From Actinomycetota bacterium (GTDB taxonomy: Bacteria > Actinomycetota > Thermoleophilia > Solirubrobacterales > Solirubrobacteraceae), in the NCBI GenBank assembly GCA_019348435.1, contig JAHWJM010000161.1:1-6089 (forward strand): a stretch of DNA of 6,089 nucleotides, given 5' to 3'. The notes under the pieces were generated by a model that saw only the letters and a list, made by a program, of their open reading frames with translations, had not been told where the DNA came from and searched no databases. Position 1 is the first letter of the stretch. Every line of letters starts with the position of its first letter. Positions 5,822-6,089 of this stretch are shown one piece after another. The translations under genes were made by a program, and so were the position numbers.

Positions 5822-6089
5822 CGTCATCGAGTGGGCGGCGCGGACGCCGCTCCGGCCAACGGCGGCGTGCGAACCGCCGCCCGTCCGGGGCTAGCTTCGT
5901 CTGCGGAACTCGGCGCACGATCGCTGTGGCATCTTGTCCTTGGGTGGAGACGTCGGCGGCGCTCATCGAGCAGTGTCTTCGAAAGCACGGCTCACGAAGA
6001 AGCGGCACGCTTGTCGTTGCGGTGCTTCGCGAGGGCTCGCGCACGGTCGTCACCGCTTCGCCGACGACGGCGCGGACGGTTGCGGGCGA
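5818..6089 (+). CDS. Possible 5' part of an unidentified gene, running off the right edge
   Basis: A frame with no stop runs from ATG 5818 to the window end, at least 90 codons. The ATG overlaps the preceding TGA as ATGA, which would suggest translational coupling, but the nearest GGAG (5801-5804) is 13 bases away. The first ~37 residues are arginine-rich and lie over the two hairpins, which is unlike normal coding. From GTG 5944 the frame looks more protein-like (ETSAALIEQCLRKHGS, then GTLVVAVLREGSRTVV) with about 77% GC at third positions. GTG 5926 and GTG 5944 are alternative starts, neither with a good Shine-Dalgarno. The antisense frame is also open with similar third-position GC, so strand is not certain. 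No family recognised. Confidence 0.35.
   Translation, partial: MTSSSGRRGRRSGQRRRANRRPSGASFVCGTRRTIAVASCPWVETSAALIEQCLRKHGSRRSGTLVVAVLREGSRTVVTASPTTARTVAG
5835..5879 (+). terminator. Two adjacent GC-rich hairpins after the membrane protein gene
   Basis: Thirteen bases after the TGA, GCGGCG (5835-5840) pairs with CGCCGC (5845-5850) around a CGGA loop. A second stem, CGGCGG (5860-5865) with CCGCCG (5874-5879), follows with an 8-base loop. Neither is followed by a T-run, so they are not classical intrinsic terminators, although U-less hairpins are often proposed as terminators in high-GC actinobacteria. If the next frame really starts at 5818, both hairpins would be coding, and this call would fail. 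Confidence 0.35.

Noticed and set aside
4943..5827. 294-residue minus-strand frame opposite the membrane protein
   Set aside because: Arginine/glycine-rich, no hydrophobic or domain pattern; the plus strand encodes coherent membrane helices and motifs.
5673..6053. Minus-strand frame overlapping the end of the membrane protein gene
   Set aside because: Its last part overlaps about 150 bases of the membrane protein coding sequence and is arginine-rich; the portion beyond 5821 remains undecidable between strands.

Overview
The window is very GC-rich, has dense overlapping antisense reading frames, and uses a GTG start for its largest gene. That gene is a giant protein joining a helix-turn-helix, a STAND NTPase and WD40 repeats, a combination best known from Actinomycetota. 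Its divergent neighbour is a multi-pass membrane protein with sequence motifs (YDSW, WGRE, GPSWKP, TRPEAWP, GYSGLARY) that I associate with GT-C-like proteins of Thermoleophilia/Solirubrobacterales. The organism is therefore most likely a high-GC actinobacterium, possibly Solirubrobacterales-like. This is inferred from protein style only.

Layout: (1) 1-168 has no gene I can support; a short frame ending at 73 could be the tail of a gene entering from the left. (2) 169-4104, minus strand: a complete 1311-residue protein with an N-terminal XRE-type helix-turn-helix, an nSTAND1-type NTPase, one transmembrane helix, then fourteen WD40 repeats of exactly 43 residues each, a decayed fifteenth unit and a C-terminal motif with two cysteines. 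(3) 4105-4258: a divergent intergenic region with a clear Shine-Dalgarno on each side and a striking set of TGGTCG hexamers, three of them stepped exactly 11 bp apart. (4) 4259-5821, plus strand: a 520-residue polytopic membrane protein resembling GT-C glycosyltransferases. (5) 5822-6089: two tight GC-rich hairpins, and an open frame that runs off the right edge and could start with an ATGA overlap.

How the parts may work together (inference): the large protein looks like a one-piece transmembrane sensor-regulator. Positive charge before the single membrane helix predicts that the helix-turn-helix and NTPase are cytoplasmic and the WD40 propellers are outside. Ligand binding by the propellers would switch the NTPase and so the DNA-binding head. 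The phased hexamers between the two divergent genes are a natural candidate for its operator, which would link the sensor to the membrane enzyme next door. No mobile element, CRISPR array, tRNA or rRNA was seen.
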